The notes: generated by a model from the letters alone, not told the origin. DNA of 64,000 nt from Pseudomonas sp. RSB 5.4 (GCF_037126175.1 NZ_CP146986.1:4898501-4962500); one strand, 5' to 3'; positions 9,961 through 18,770 are shown, counted from the first letter of the stretch. Translations and numbers: made by a program.

Positions 9961-11067
9961 ATGACCACTTTGAAAAGTACCCCGCGTGACGATGGCTTCT
10001 ACATGCCGGCCGAGTGGGCGGCGCAGACCCAGACCTGGATGATCTGGCCCGAGCGCCCGGACAACTGGCGCCTGGGTGGCAAACCGGCGCAGGCCGCGCA
10101 TGTTGCAGTGGCCAAGGCCATCGCCCGATTCGAACCGGTGACCGTTGCCGTGTCGGCCGGTCAGTATGAAAACGCCCGTGCGCGCCTCGACGTGCCGAAT
10201 ATCCGTGTGGTCGAGATGTCCAGCGATGATGCCTGGGTACGTGATACCGGCCCGACGTTCGTCATCAACAACAGCGGCGAAGTGCGCGGTGTGAACTGGG
10301 ACTTCAACGCCTGGGGCGGCTTTGAAGGCGGTCTGTATTCGCCGTGGAATCGTGATTCTCAGGTCGGCGGCAAGATCCTCGAAATCGAGCGCAGCCCGCG
10401 TTATCGCACCGAAGGTTTTGTGCTGGAAGGCGGCTCGATTCACGTCGACGGCGAAGGCACGCTGATCACCACCGAAGAGTGCCTGCTCAACCACAATCGC
10501 AACCCGCACCTGAGCCGCGAAGAGATCGAAGCGGTGCTTCGCGACAATCTGTCTGTGGATAAGATCATCTGGCTGCCGGATGGCCTGTTCAACGACGAAA
10601 CCGACGGCCATGTGGATAACTTCTGCTGCTATGTGCGCCCGGGCGAAGTGCTGCTGGCGTGGACCGACGATCCGCAGGATCCGAACTACCCGCGCTGCCA
10701 GGCCGCAATGTACGTGCTGCAAAGCAGCACCGACGCCAAGGGCCGCCCGTTCACGGTGCACAAGATGCCGATCCCGGGGCCGCTGTATGCCACCGAAGAA
10801 GAGTGCGCGGGCGTCGATCCGGTCGACGGTACCCAGGAGCGCAATCCTTCTGTGCGTCTGGCCGGTTCCTACGTGAACTTCCTGATCGTCAACGGCGGCA
10901 TCATCGCGCCGAGCTTCGACGATCCGATGGATGCCCCTGCACGAGAAATCCTGCAGAAGCTGTTCCCGCAGCACGAAGTGGTGATGGTGCCGGGTCGTGA
11001 ACTGTTACTGGGCGGTGGCAATATTCACTGCCTTACCCAACAGCAGCCAGCGCCGCACAAAGAGTGA
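9961..11067 (+). CDS. aguA: Agmatine deiminase
   Basis: Hydrolyses agmatine to N-carbamoylputrescine and ammonia, the entry from arginine-derived agmatine to putrescine. The ATG at 9961 is chosen because AGGAG lies about 10 bp upstream and the protein becomes 368 residues, the usual AguA length. The guanidino-group modifying enzyme motifs [19 protein letters not shown] and ETDGHVDNF are present. The nucleophile is C357 in [13 protein letters not shown]. It follows the phospho-lyase fusion across a REPIN. No aguB partner is in the window. A terminator hairpin follows. Confidence 0.96.
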   Translation: MTTLKSTPRDDGFYMPAEWAAQTQTWMIWPERPDNWRLGGKPAQAAHVAVAKAIARFEPVTVAVSAGQYENARARLDVPNIRVVEMSSDDAWVRDTGPTFVINNSGEVRGVNWDFNAWGGFEGGLYSPWNRDSQVGGKILEIERSPRYRTEGFVLEGGSIHVDGEGTLITTEECLLNHNRNPHLSREEIEAVLRDNLSVDKIIWLPDGLFNDETDGHVDNFCCYVRPGEVLLAWTDDPQDPNYPRCQAAMYVLQSSTDAKGRPFTVHKMPIPGPLYATEEECAGVDPVDGTQERNPSVRLAGSYVNFLIVNGGIIAPSFDDPMDAPAREILQKLFPQHEVVMVPGRELLLGGGNIHCLTQQQPAPHKE

Positions 11068-11132
11068 GTTGAGACGTAACAGCTTGAGTTGATTAATAAA
11101 TCAGCCAGGCAACAATTAGCTCGCTGTGCATG

Positions 11133-11172
11133 CAAAGAAGCCCGCGGCCTTACTGGACCGCGGGCTTCTTTG
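11133..11172. terminator. Bidirectional intrinsic terminator after aguA
   Basis: Perfect 15-bp stem (CAAAGAAGCCCGCGG and its complement) with a 10-nt loop, flanked by A-rich and T-rich runs so that it can act on either strand. Confidence 0.85.
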
Positions 11173-11311
11173 TATCCGCTTGTCGACAAATCGGAAACCT
11201 TGGCATAGCTCTTGTATCGGACAAAGCGCACTAGGGAGAGGGGGGACTTCAATAGTTCTGTCATAAACCTTGGATAACTTGGCCGCTCACGAACGGGGAG
11301 AGAGCGCTGAA

Positions 11312-11524
11312 ATGAACGCCGAAGTGAACGTAGTCAGCGAGCGGAATTTGCATCCCATGGTCGTAAACGGCGAATCGCTCCAGATTGTCGCGCACTTTTT
11401 GAAATCCAATGGAACGCGTCAGATCAGGGAACCTGATCCGCGCCGGATGATGATCGAGCGCTATCCCGCTGGCCTGTTCAGCGAGGCCGAACTGGAAGCG
11501 TTATGGGCTGTGATGCAAGGATAA
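11312..11524 (+). CDS. Small conserved-type hypothetical protein
   Basis: 70-residue soluble protein starting MNAEVNVVSERNLHPM. The ATG at 11312 has GGGGAGAG about 9 bp upstream; an upstream TTG would only add an unsupported leader. There is no membrane segment or known motif. The C-terminal half (PDPRRMMIERYPAGLFSEAE) is Arg-rich, then acidic, and probably helical. It sits alone between two terminators, so it is its own transcription unit. No function is recognised. Confidence 0.65.
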   Translation: MNAEVNVVSERNLHPMVVNGESLQIVAHFLKSNGTRQIREPDPRRMMIERYPAGLFSEAELEALWAVMQG

Positions 11525-11545
11525 GAAAAACAACAAGGATTGGTA

Positions 11546-11575
11546 AAAGCGCTGCCGGGATGGCGGCGCTTTTTT
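11546..11575 (+). terminator. Intrinsic terminator
   Basis: AAAAGCGCTGCC, loop GGGA, then GGCGGCGCTTTTTT just after the small ORF stop at 11524. The stem has one mismatch and ends in a T run. Confidence 0.75.
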
Positions 11576-11609
11576 ATGCACGACACAAAAGCCACTGCGA
11601 ACATTGGAC

Positions 11610-11700
11610 CTGTGGGAGGGGGCTTGCTCCCGAATGCGGTAAGTCAGTGACGATGATGTTGCCTGGCCCGACGCCTTCGGGAGCAAGCCCCCTCCCACAG
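11610..11700. repeat. REP-type palindrome pair (REPIN)
   Basis: Arms CTGTGGGAGGGGGCTTGC and its complement at both ends of a 91-bp interval. This is a different REP variant (GGGAGGGGGCTTGCTCCC) from that at 9727. It separates convergent genes. Confidence 0.85.
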
Positions 11701-11713
11701 GATTTGTGTGAAA

Positions 11714-13819
11714 TCAGAAGCTGTAGGTACCGGTCATCACCACGCTGCGCGGTGCGCCAGGCTGGATCTGATATTGGCTGGTGGCCGAGGCGTAATACTC
11801 GCGGTCAGTGATGTTGTTCAGCGCTGCGCGCAAATCCCAGTCCTTGAAGCGGTAACCGACCAGTGCATCCCAGCGGCCATACCCCGGCAGCACGGTGGTG
11901 TTGGCGTTGTCGGCATAACGCTGGCCGACCAGGGTCAGGCCGGTTTCGCCGTACCAGCCCATTTCCGGTTTCCAGGTCAGGAACAGGCTGCCGTTGTGTT
12001 TGGCCACGTTGTTGACGCGCTTGCCTTCCAGGCCGTTGTTGTCCTTCTCGATGGTGGTGTCCTGCACGCCGACGCCGCCGCGCATGTACCAGTTGCCGAC
12101 CAGTTTGCCGGTGGCGGTCAGCTCGACACCGCGGGAGCGCTGAAGACCGGTCATGACGGTCAGGGTCGGATCGTTCGGATCGCTGGTGCGGCGGTTGTAG
12201 AGTTCCAGGTCGTAGACCGCCAGGGTGGTGCTCAGGCGATCATCCAGCCAGTCGCTTTTCACCCCGATTTCTTTCTGTTTGGTCAGCTCCGGACTCAAGT
12301 CGTTGCTATTGCCGGCTGCGCCCGGGGTGATGCCGATCAGGCCGCCGCCGACGGGCGAGAAGGTCTTCGACCACGAGGCGTAGAACGAATGATTCTGCAG
12401 CGGCGTCCAGACAATCCCGAAACGCGGACTGGTGCTGTGGCTGTCGCGGTCTTCGGTGATGTTCTTGAGTTTGTTGGTCGACTCGATATCGAACGTGTCG
12501 TAGCGCAAGCCGGCCAGCAGTTGCCATTGATCGTTCAGGCGCAATTGGTCCTGTACGTAGACCGCGCGGCTTTCGACTTCGGTGTGGCTGTCGCTGAACG
12601 TTTGCATGCTGCCGGTGTGGCGCAGCTCGCGGTTGGGGTTGAACAGGTCGAGCGACGGCACCGGTTGTGCGCCCGGGGTCTTGCCGGTCGCGGCGTTGTA
12701 CAACTTCGGGTCGCGGCGCTGGCTGCCGATCTCGACGCCGGTCAACAGGCGATGCTCGAGGCCAAAGGTATCGAAACCACCTTCCAGTTCGAGGTTGTTG
12801 TAGACGTTGCGGGTGGTCAGATCCTGCTGCCAGTGCTGGCGCGCGACCTTGTTGGTTTTCGGGTCGAAGCCGGTCAGGTAGGTGTTGTCGAAATCGCTGT
12901 CGAGCTTGAACACGCCGAGGGTCTGGCGCAGTTGCCAGGCGTCGTTGATCTCGTAGGTGAATTTCGAGCGCAGGGACTGCGCCTTGTCGTCGATAAAATC
13001 GTGATCGTTGCCGTAGGTGGTGTCGCGACCAACGTCTGCCGGGCGGCCATTTACCCCCGGAATGCCGCGATCCGGGGTGCGGTTGTAGCGGCTGTATTCG
13101 TATTGCACCAGCCAGTTGAGGTCCGGGGTCAACTGCCAGCTCATCGATGGCGCGAACAGCTGGCGGTTGCCGCTGACGCCGTCGCGGAAGCTGTTTTCAT
13201 CCATGTTGCCCATGTTCAGGCGCAGGCTGAGGTTTTCGCTGGGGTCGGTGCTGAGGTCGGCGTACAGGCTGCGCAGGTCTTCGCTGCCGCCCTGCGCTTC
13301 GATGGTCGAGCGACGGCCGAATTCGGGCAGCTTGCTCACGCGGTTGACGATCCCGCCCTGGCTGCCACGGCCGTAAAGTACCGCCGCCGGGCCTTTGAGC
13401 ACTTCGACCCGTTCGATGTTGTGCAGGTCGCGCTTGTACTGGCTGTCGTCGCGGATGCCGTCCAGATAGAAGTCGTTGCTGGCGTCGAAGCCGCGGATGC
13501 GCAGGCTGTCGAAGCGGGTGTCGGCGCTGCTGCTGACGTTGGGGATGCCGCTCAGGGCGTCGCCGATGTCGTTGGTGCCGTAGTCGGCGACGTTCGCGGT
13601 CTTGATCGAGTCGATGGCTTGCGGCACATAACGCACCGGGGTCGAGGTGCGGGTCGCAGTGCTGCTGATTTTGACGCGCGGGTCCTCGGCCTGTTCTTCG
13701 GCGCTGATCGCGGTGGCGGGCAGTTCGGTGGCGGAGTAAGCAAAACCGCTGGTTAGAAAGGCAGACAATCCAAGGGTGACAGGCGTGAGGCGGAACGGGG
13801 CAGGCATGGAAAAGCGCAT
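11714..13819 (-). CDS. TonB-dependent siderophore receptor
   Basis: Outer-membrane receptor, 701 residues. A signal peptide (about 1-30, cut near SGFAYSA) is followed by a plug domain. The plug has RYVPQAIDSI, GTNDIGDALSGIPNV, LRIRGFD, FYLDGIRDD, RVEVLKGPAAVLYGRG and GGIVNRVSK. A 22-strand barrel ends in the outer-membrane signature GTYSF with terminal Phe. There is no N-terminal signalling domain, so it is a simple transducer-less receptor of the catecholate/hydroxamate class; the ligand is unknown. A Fur-box-like site lies about 30-48 bp upstream of the start, implying iron repression. The start could also be the ATG at 13807; neither has a strong Shine-Dalgarno. Confidence 0.92.
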   Translation of the reverse strand: MRFSMPAPFRLTPVTLGLSAFLTSGFAYSATELPATAISAEEQAEDPRVKISSTATRTSTPVRYVPQAIDSIKTANVADYGTNDIGDALSGIPNVSSSADTRFDSLRIRGFDASNDFYLDGIRDDSQYKRDLHNIERVEVLKGPAAVLYGRGSQGGIVNRVSKLPEFGRRSTIEAQGGSEDLRSLYADLSTDPSENLSLRLNMGNMDENSFRDGVSGNRQLFAPSMSWQLTPDLNWLVQYEYSRYNRTPDRGIPGVNGRPADVGRDTTYGNDHDFIDDKAQSLRSKFTYEINDAWQLRQTLGVFKLDSDFDNTYLTGFDPKTNKVARQHWQQDLTTRNVYNNLELEGGFDTFGLEHRLLTGVEIGSQRRDPKLYNAATGKTPGAQPVPSLDLFNPNRELRHTGSMQTFSDSHTEVESRAVYVQDQLRLNDQWQLLAGLRYDTFDIESTNKLKNITEDRDSHSTSPRFGIVWTPLQNHSFYASWSKTFSPVGGGLIGITPGAAGNSNDLSPELTKQKEIGVKSDWLDDRLSTTLAVYDLELYNRRTSDPNDPTLTVMTGLQRSRGVELTATGKLVGNWYMRGGVGVQDTTIEKDNNGLEGKRVNNVAKHNGSLFLTWKPEMGWYGETGLTLVGQRYADNANTTVLPGYGRWDALVGYRFKDWDLRAALNNITDREYYASATSQYQIQPGAPRSVVMTGTYSF

Positions 13820-13848
13820 CCGAAAGGGTAGGGAAATTCAAACGCGCA

Positions 13849-13867
13849 AATGATAATGCTTTGCATT
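13849..13867. promoter_or_regulatory. Probable Fur box of the TonB receptor
   Basis: A 19-bp A/T-rich dyad, AATGATAATGCTTTGCATT, sits within a longer GCAAATG...CATTTGC palindrome (13846-13870) and resembles the GATAATGATAATCATTATC consensus. Its place 30 bp upstream of a siderophore receptor supports the call. Confidence 0.6.
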
Positions 13868-14056
13868 TGCTCCCGTAATTTATTCCTGAGAGGTTCCCCT
13901 GATGGATTGTTTCAATTTGTGTCGATCTCGATACACGCCCACCCTTTGAACAATTTGACCGATTACCGAAACAGTCTGAAAGGCATTCCGACGTTTTTCG
14001 CCAACACACGAGGGAATAGTCTGCCGGCATCGAATTTTCCTGATTGGTTGACTCTC

Positions 14057-14725
14057 ATGATCCTTCACTACATATGCGATCCATTGTGCGGCTGGTGCTA
14101 CGGCGCCAAACCGCTGGTGCAAGCGGCGCAGCAAGTGCTGCCGGTCATTGCCCATGCGGGCGGAATGATGAGCGGCGCGAGCCGTCAGCGCGTTTCGCCG
14201 CAACTGCGCGATTACGTCATGCCCCATGACCGGCGCATTGCCGAATACACCGGGCAACCTTTTGGTGAGGCGTATTTCGAAGGTCTGCTGCGTGATCAAT
14301 CGGCGGTTTTCGATTCGACGCCGCCGATCGCAGCGGTGATGGCGGCAGAGTCCATCGACGGCCGTGGTCTGCAACTGCTCGGACGTTTGCAAACGGCGCA
14401 TTACGTTGAGGGACGGCGGATTGCCGATGAATCCATACTTTTCGAAATCGCCAGTGAGTTGGGCTACGCCGAGGACACCTTTGCGGCTGCGTTTAAATCC
14501 GTTGATACGACAGCGCATGTAAAAGCCAGCCGCGCGCTGTTGGCGCAACTGGGCGGCCAGGGATTTCCAACGTTGGCACTGGAGCAGGACGGACAATTCA
14601 CCTTGCTCGACATCAGCCCATGGCTTGGCAAACCGCAGGCTTTCGCCGAGTGGTTGGGGCAAGCGGTGGTCGCTGTTGAGCCAGGGCAATCCCCCGCGCA
14701 ATGCGGTCTCGACGGCTGCGTGTAA
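14057..14725 (+). CDS. DsbA-family (FrnE-like) thioredoxin-fold protein
   Basis: 222-residue cytoplasmic protein. No signal peptide is seen if translation starts at the ATG at 14057 (MILHYICDPLCGWCYG). The redox motif is C11-G-W-C14 next to the start, followed by the helical insert typical of DsbA/FrnE oxidoreductases. A cis-Pro-like loop (GQGFPTLAL) is near residue 175. The frame is open further upstream, but that part does not look like protein and overlaps the promoter region of the divergent receptor. The substrate is unknown. It ends with two further cysteines (AQCGLDGCV). Confidence 0.82.
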   Translation: MILHYICDPLCGWCYGAKPLVQAAQQVLPVIAHAGGMMSGASRQRVSPQLRDYVMPHDRRIAEYTGQPFGEAYFEGLLRDQSAVFDSTPPIAAVMAAESIDGRGLQLLGRLQTAHYVEGRRIADESILFEIASELGYAEDTFAAAFKSVDTTAHVKASRALLAQLGGQGFPTLALEQDGQFTLLDISPWLGKPQAFAEWLGQAVVAVEPGQSPAQCGLDGCV

Positions 14726-14826
14726 TCGCGCTGGATTCACTGGTTAAGCGCATTTCCGAGCAATGCGCTATCGCAAAATTTACGATTCTTAGACGATTTT
14801 TACCTATTTAAAGACGATTCTTGAAA

Positions 14827-14856
14827 TTGACACATTATTGAGGGCGCGGCTACGAT
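14827..14856 (+). promoter_or_regulatory. Sigma-70 promoter upstream of the OprD-family gene
   Basis: A consensus TTGACA at 14827-14832 is followed after 18 bp by TACGAT at 14851-14856. Transcription should begin near 14863, about 160 bp before the porin start. Confidence 0.6.
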
Positions 14857-14862
14857 TCGGCC

Positions 14863-14938
14863 CAACGCCTGTGGCCAACCGCCATGACTCAAAATAATAA
14901 AAGGGCCCGACACGGTTTTGCCGTGGGCGGGTCTTTTT
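14863..14938 (+). ncRNA. Candidate small RNA or terminated leader
   Basis: A transcript from the TTGACA/TACGAT promoter would carry an A-rich single-stranded stretch (AAAATAATAAAAG) and then a strong hairpin: CACGG-TTTTG-CCGTG plus an outer GGGCCCG/CGGGTC stem with a 1x2 internal loop, followed by TTTTTG. That gives an RNA of about 75-80 nt with a rho-independent end. It may be a stand-alone small RNA or an attenuated leader of the porin gene. Inferred from structure only. Confidence 0.4.
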
Positions 14939-15020
14939 GTTTCGGGGTGAAAAAAGAGTGCATTAGCGCCGTTTCAGCCGTTCGACACAGCGCGTTTCAA
15001 CCCGTAATAAGGAAAACAAA

Positions 15021-16325
15021 ATGTTGAACAAGCGTATCAGCCTGATCGCACTGGGGATGTTGAGTGCCACACAGGCCATGGCTGACGGCCAGGCCGAGTC
15101 CAAGGGTTTTGTAGAAGACAGCAGCCTCAAAGTGTTGCTGCGCAATGCCTACATCAATCGTGATTACAAAGATGGCAACCCGGATAAAGCCGAGTGGGGC
15201 CAGGCGGCCATCGGTACGTTCTCTTCCGGTTTCACCCAAGGCACCGTTGGTGTGGGTGTCGATGCTTTCGGTCTGTACGCACTGCGTCTGGATGGCGGCA
15301 AAGGCCGTAGCGGCGCCGGTGGTATCGACTTCTTCAAACAGGGTGACAGCGGCAACGCGGCTGACGACCTGTCCAAGGGTGGCGCTGCGGTCAAATTCCG
15401 CGTGTCCAACACCGTGCTGACTTACGGTGACCAGATGCCGGCTCTGCCGGTGCTGAACTACGACAACTCGCGTCTGCTGCCGGAAAGCTACACCGGTACG
15501 ATGATCACTTCCAAAGAGATCAAAGGCCTGCAACTGGACGCCGGTCGCTTCACTGCCGAATCGCGCAAAAGCGCTGAAGGCCGTGACAGCGGTGGTCTGA
15601 AGTCGATCAACGTATTGGGCGGCAGCTACCAGTTCACCGAACAGTTCAAGGCAGCGCTGTACGCTTCCGACGTTGAAGACGTGCTGAAGAAGCAATACGT
15701 GAACGCCAACTACGTGTTGCCGTTCAACAAGGATCAGTCCCTGACCCTGGACTTCAACGGCTATCGCACCAAGCTGGACAGCTCTTACGTGCGTGAGAAC
15801 ACTGTTCCGGGCAAGAGCATTGTGACCGGTCAGGACAACAAGATCTGGAGCCTGGCAGCGACGTTCGCCACTGGCCCGCACTCGTTCACCGTGGCGCACC
15901 AGCGCTCCACCGGCGACAGCAACCTGGGCTACGCCTACGGCGGCTATCAGAAAGACCAGCAGCGCATTGGCGACGGTGGCAACACCATCTATCTGGCCAA
16001 CTCCTACTGGTCGGACTTCAACGCCGAAGACGAGCGCAGCTGGCAGTTGGGCTACGGCCTGGACTTCGGCGCGTTCGGCGTACCGGGTCTGAGCTACAAC
16101 TTCGCGTACGTGCGTGGCGACAACATCACCACTTCCACCAGCACTGGTGGCACCGAGCGCGAAATCTTCAACCAGTTCAAATACGTCGTGCAATCCGGCC
16201 CGGCCAAAGACCTAAGTGTGAAACTGCGTAGCTCGATCCTGCGCGTATCGCAGAAATCCAGCGAATACAATGTGGGCGGCAACGAGCTGCGTGTATTCGT
16301 GGATTACCCGATCAACATCTTCTGA
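15021..16325 (+). CDS. OprD-family outer-membrane porin
   Basis: 434-residue, 18-strand, substrate-specific porin. The signal peptide is MLNKRISLIALGMLSATQAMA, cut before DGQAES. The protein continues with GFVEDSSLKVLLRNAYINRDY, the N-terminal OprD-family pattern, and ends in a barrel strand with terminal Phe (DYPINIF). The substrate (an amino acid or aromatic acid, as for relatives) cannot be read from sequence. The AAGGA ribosome-binding site lies in AATAAGGAAAACAAAATG, an A-rich stretch resembling Hfq/Crc target motifs, so catabolite control at translation is plausible. A long leader with a hairpin precedes it. Confidence 0.92.
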   Translation: MLNKRISLIALGMLSATQAMADGQAESKGFVEDSSLKVLLRNAYINRDYKDGNPDKAEWGQAAIGTFSSGFTQGTVGVGVDAFGLYALRLDGGKGRSGAGGIDFFKQGDSGNAADDLSKGGAAVKFRVSNTVLTYGDQMPALPVLNYDNSRLLPESYTGTMITSKEIKGLQLDAGRFTAESRKSAEGRDSGGLKSINVLGGSYQFTEQFKAALYASDVEDVLKKQYVNANYVLPFNKDQSLTLDFNGYRTKLDSSYVRENTVPGKSIVTGQDNKIWSLAATFATGPHSFTVAHQRSTGDSNLGYAYGGYQKDQQRIGDGGNTIYLANSYWSDFNAEDERSWQLGYGLDFGAFGVPGLSYNFAYVRGDNITTSTSTGGTEREIFNQFKYVVQSGPAKDLSVKLRSSILRVSQKSSEYNVGGNELRVFVDYPINIF

Positions 16326-16352
16326 TGCGCGATCCGGTGTAAGAAACATGAG

Positions 16353-16378
16353 AAAACCCCGACTGACCTCGGGGTTTT
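16353..16378 (+). terminator. Intrinsic terminator of the porin gene
   Basis: AAAACCCCGA, loop CTGACC, TCGGGGTTTT and further T residues: a perfect 10-bp stem 27 bp after the stop. Confidence 0.9.
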
Positions 16379-16516
16379 TTTTCGGGGTCTTTTCTGCAAA
16401 AACCTTAAAAAACCCGTGTTTTTGTCATGTAAAAGTTGTTTTAAAGCGTCTTCAAGTACCGTTTCAAACAGGGCTTTAAATGCCTGAAATTCTTTCTCAT
16501 GGACGCAAATTCTCCA

Positions 16517-16530
16517 CCTAATAGATTAGG
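16517..16530. promoter_or_regulatory. CCTAAT-AG-ATTAGG dyad upstream of the dioxygenase
   Basis: Six-base arms with a 2-bp spacer, 28 bp before the start at 16558. It could be an operator for the dioxygenase-exporter unit. The binding protein is unknown; the LysR gene at 18687-19613 is one candidate. Confidence 0.35.
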
Positions 16531-16557
16531 CCGCTCAACGCAGCGGAGAATTTGGTA

Positions 16558-17304
16558 ATGATCGTTTTGAACAGAGAAGTGGGCGAATCGCTACGGCGCG
16601 ACAAATATGTCAACGTCCAGGGTGGTGACTTCAATCTCTACGGTCATTTTGCCGACTTCGTCAGACTGACCAAAAGTTGGGAAAACATGGAGCCGGACAG
16701 TTACTACGGTCAGGCCGAAGCCGGCATGCGTTACCGTCGTTACAGCGACTTTGAGTACAACCCGAAAACACGTGAATTGAAGCAACTCGAACATCGCGCT
16801 TACGTGCAGTCGAAAGAGAACAACGCCTATGTGGGCGGTGTTGTGCGGCACTTTCAGGACTTCTCCGATGAAGTGATTACTTCGCCGGTGATGCGCAGCC
16901 TGATCGACACCGATTTTGAAGTGTACAAAAGCGTGCTGCCGGAAGAGCTGCACGATGAAATCTGGCAATGCCAGATCCATCAGATCCGTATCGAGATCAA
17001 ACCCGGCAAGCAACTGGAAATCACTCCGGAAGGGATTCACTGCGACGGCTATCCGTTCAGCGGTGTGCACTTCTGGGGGCGCAACAATGTCGAGGGCGCG
17101 GAAAGCCGTTTGTACGATGTGCACGAGCATCAACTGGCGTCGACCACCTACCAGGAAATTCTCGACACCACGTACTTCCTCGATCGCGACATGCGCCACT
17201 ACGTAACCCCGGCGCGCAATACCCACACGCATGCCATGGCTTACCGGCAGATTCTGGCGATTTCCTTCTCGCGGCCCGGGACCGCTTTCGACATTGTTCG
17301 CTAA
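16558..17304 (+). CDS. 2-oxoglutarate/Fe(II) dioxygenase, amino-acid hydroxylase type
   Basis: 248 residues. The sequence matches the 2OG-Fe_Oxy_2 family, which includes L-isoleucine dioxygenase and related free-amino-acid hydroxylases. H161-C-D163 (the HxD iron motif in GIHCDGYPFSG), a distal His near 223-225 (NTHTHAMAYR) and R230 for 2-oxoglutarate fit the jelly-roll iron centre. GGAG about 10 bp upstream supports the ATG at 16558. It is followed, with overlap, by a GNAT and then AzlCD, exporters of branched-chain amino acids. A hydroxylated amino-acid product that is then exported is a reasonable inference. The true substrate is unknown. Confidence 0.8.
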   Translation: MIVLNREVGESLRRDKYVNVQGGDFNLYGHFADFVRLTKSWENMEPDSYYGQAEAGMRYRRYSDFEYNPKTRELKQLEHRAYVQSKENNAYVGGVVRHFQDFSDEVITSPVMRSLIDTDFEVYKSVLPEELHDEIWQCQIHQIRIEIKPGKQLEITPEGIHCDGYPFSGVHFWGRNNVEGAESRLYDVHEHQLASTTYQEILDTTYFLDRDMRHYVTPARNTHTHAMAYRQILAISFSRPGTAFDIVR

Positions 17305-17761
17305 TCAGATCACCCCAATCGATGGCGTCGAGTGCTCGACGCCGGTGGTGCTGCGACGCGCTACCGCCAAGGACGCGCAGCGCATGGAGCGTTTCTTCCG
17401 CCAGTTCGACGAGGTGTCGTTCTGTGAGTGGCAGGACGCCAAATGCCTGCGCGGTGTATTGATCCAGAAGACCACCACGGCCTATCTGGCCTTCGACGTC
17501 GAGGGTGAAATCGTCGGTGCGGTGCTCGGCGGCATGCTCGGCAGCCGCGGCACCATCAACCACCTGGCGGTCAGCCCACGCTATCGCAGCCAGGGCGTCG
17601 GCCAGCGGTTGGTGGAAGCAGCGTCATCCGACATGAAACGGGTCGGTGTATTACGGATGTTTCTGTTCGTCGACGATGCTAACCTCGCGGGCAAGCGATT
17701 CTGGACTGCCCAGGGTTTTTGCGAACCCCACGGCGAGCGGACATTTGAGAGGGATCTATGA
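17294..17761 (+). CDS. GNAT-family N-acetyltransferase
   Basis: Acetyl-CoA-dependent acetyltransferase fold. The central motif A is present: INHLAVSPRYRSQGVGQRLV, with the R/Q-x-x-G-x-G/A acetyl-CoA loop. The start is uncertain. A TTG at 17294 overlaps the dioxygenase stop by 11 bp; an ATG at 17231 would overlap it by 74 bp. The stop overlaps the azlC start (ATGA), so the gene is in one operon with the dioxygenase and exporter. It may acetylate the same amino acid or protect against it; no direct evidence. Confidence 0.8.
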   Translation: MFANQITPIDGVECSTPVVLRRATAKDAQRMERFFRQFDEVSFCEWQDAKCLRGVLIQKTTTAYLAFDVEGEIVGAVLGGMLGSRGTINHLAVSPRYRSQGVGQRLVEAASSDMKRVGVLRMFLFVDDANLAGKRFWTAQGFCEPHGERTFERDL

Positions 17762-18474
17762 ATGAAACGTCCGGCAGTGCGCCGCTGATGGCTGCTCATC
17801 AGCCATCGCGCACGTTTGCCGAAGCCAGCCCGGTGGTGGCCGGTTACTTCACGGTGTCGTTCGTGTTCGGGCTGATGGCGGTCAATGCCGGGCTGCCGAT
17901 GTGGCTGCCGGTAGCGATGTGTCTGTTCGTCTACGCCGGCGCTTCGCAATTCGCCGCGCTGGCGCTGATCTCCAGTGGTGCGTCGCTGACCACCATCGTG
18001 CTGACCACGTTCCTGATCAATGCGCGGCACATGCTGATGTCGGTGTACATGGCCAAGGCCCTGCGCGCACTGGGGCTCAGCCGCATGGAGCGCTGGGCTT
18101 ACGCGGGTGGGCTGACCGATGAGTCTTTTGCGTTTCACAGCGTCAAGCTGGGCACCGGCGCGCCGGTCAATATCCGTTACCTGATCGGCTTCAACCTGTT
18201 CTGCCACACCTCCTGGGTGCTGGGCGGATTGCTGGGCGCCGTTTGCGCGCAATATGCGTCGCACCTGATCAAATATCAGCTCGACTACGCACTGACCGCG
18301 ATGATGCTCTACGTGCTGGTGTCGCTGTGCAACACCCGCAACAAACTCATCGCCGCAGCGGCTGCCGTCGCCTGCATGGGTGCGCTGAGCCTGGTTGGCA
18401 CATCGCCATTCAACGTATTCATCGCCACGTTTGTGGGCTGCGGAGTGGGTGTATGCCTGACCAAACGTTCCTGA
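17758..18474 (+). CDS. azlC: AzlC-family branched-chain amino-acid exporter, large subunit
   Basis: 238-residue inner-membrane protein with about six hydrophobic helices. The AzlC pattern is seen: VSFVFGLMAVNAGLP near the first helices, FVYAGASQFAAL, FLINARHMLMS and DESFAF. Together with AzlD it forms an exporter of branched-chain amino acids and analogues in characterised relatives (B. subtilis AzlCD, E. coli YgaZH). It is coupled by ATGA to the GNAT and overlaps azlD by 22 bp. Confidence 0.92.
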   Translation: MNETSGSAPLMAAHQPSRTFAEASPVVAGYFTVSFVFGLMAVNAGLPMWLPVAMCLFVYAGASQFAALALISSGASLTTIVLTTFLINARHMLMSVYMAKALRALGLSRMERWAYAGGLTDESFAFHSVKLGTGAPVNIRYLIGFNLFCHTSWVLGGLLGAVCAQYASHLIKYQLDYALTAMMLYVLVSLCNTRNKLIAAAAAVACMGALSLVGTSPFNVFIATFVGCGVGVCLTKRS

Positions 18475-18770
18475 TCCTGGTGGTGGCGCTGATGATGGCC
18501 GTGACCTTCCTGCCACGCGCGTTGCCACTGCAAGTCAACACCGAGCACTGGCCGCCATTCGTTGCGCGGGCGCTGGAATACCTCCCGGTGGCGATCGTCG
18601 CTGCGATCAGCCTGACTCCCTTGTTGATCAAGGATCAGCACCTACAGCTCGACCGCCCGGAATTTTATGCAGCCATTCCGACGTTGTTATGTGCGTATTT
18701 CAGCAAAAACCTCTTTCTCAGTGTGGCGGTTGGGACGGCTGCGTACATTGCGCTCGGCTCGTTCATGTAG
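18453..18770 (+). CDS. azlD: AzlD-family exporter small subunit
   Basis: 105-residue, four-helix membrane protein starting MPDQTFLILVVALMMAVTFLPRALPL. AzlD features are the TFLPRALP stretch and PVAIVAAISLTPLL. The start lies inside azlC (22-bp overlap). The last 84 bp overlap, tail to tail, the 3' end of the LysR gene on the other strand. Confidence 0.9.
   Translation: MPDQTFLILVVALMMAVTFLPRALPLQVNTEHWPPFVARALEYLPVAIVAAISLTPLLIKDQHLQLDRPEFYAAIPTLLCAYFSKNLFLSVAVGTAAYIALGSFM

Noticed and set aside
11708..13756. Plus-strand frame of 682 codons opposite the TonB receptor
   Set aside because: Val/Ala/Gln-rich antisense product without known motif; the receptor on the minus strand is certain.
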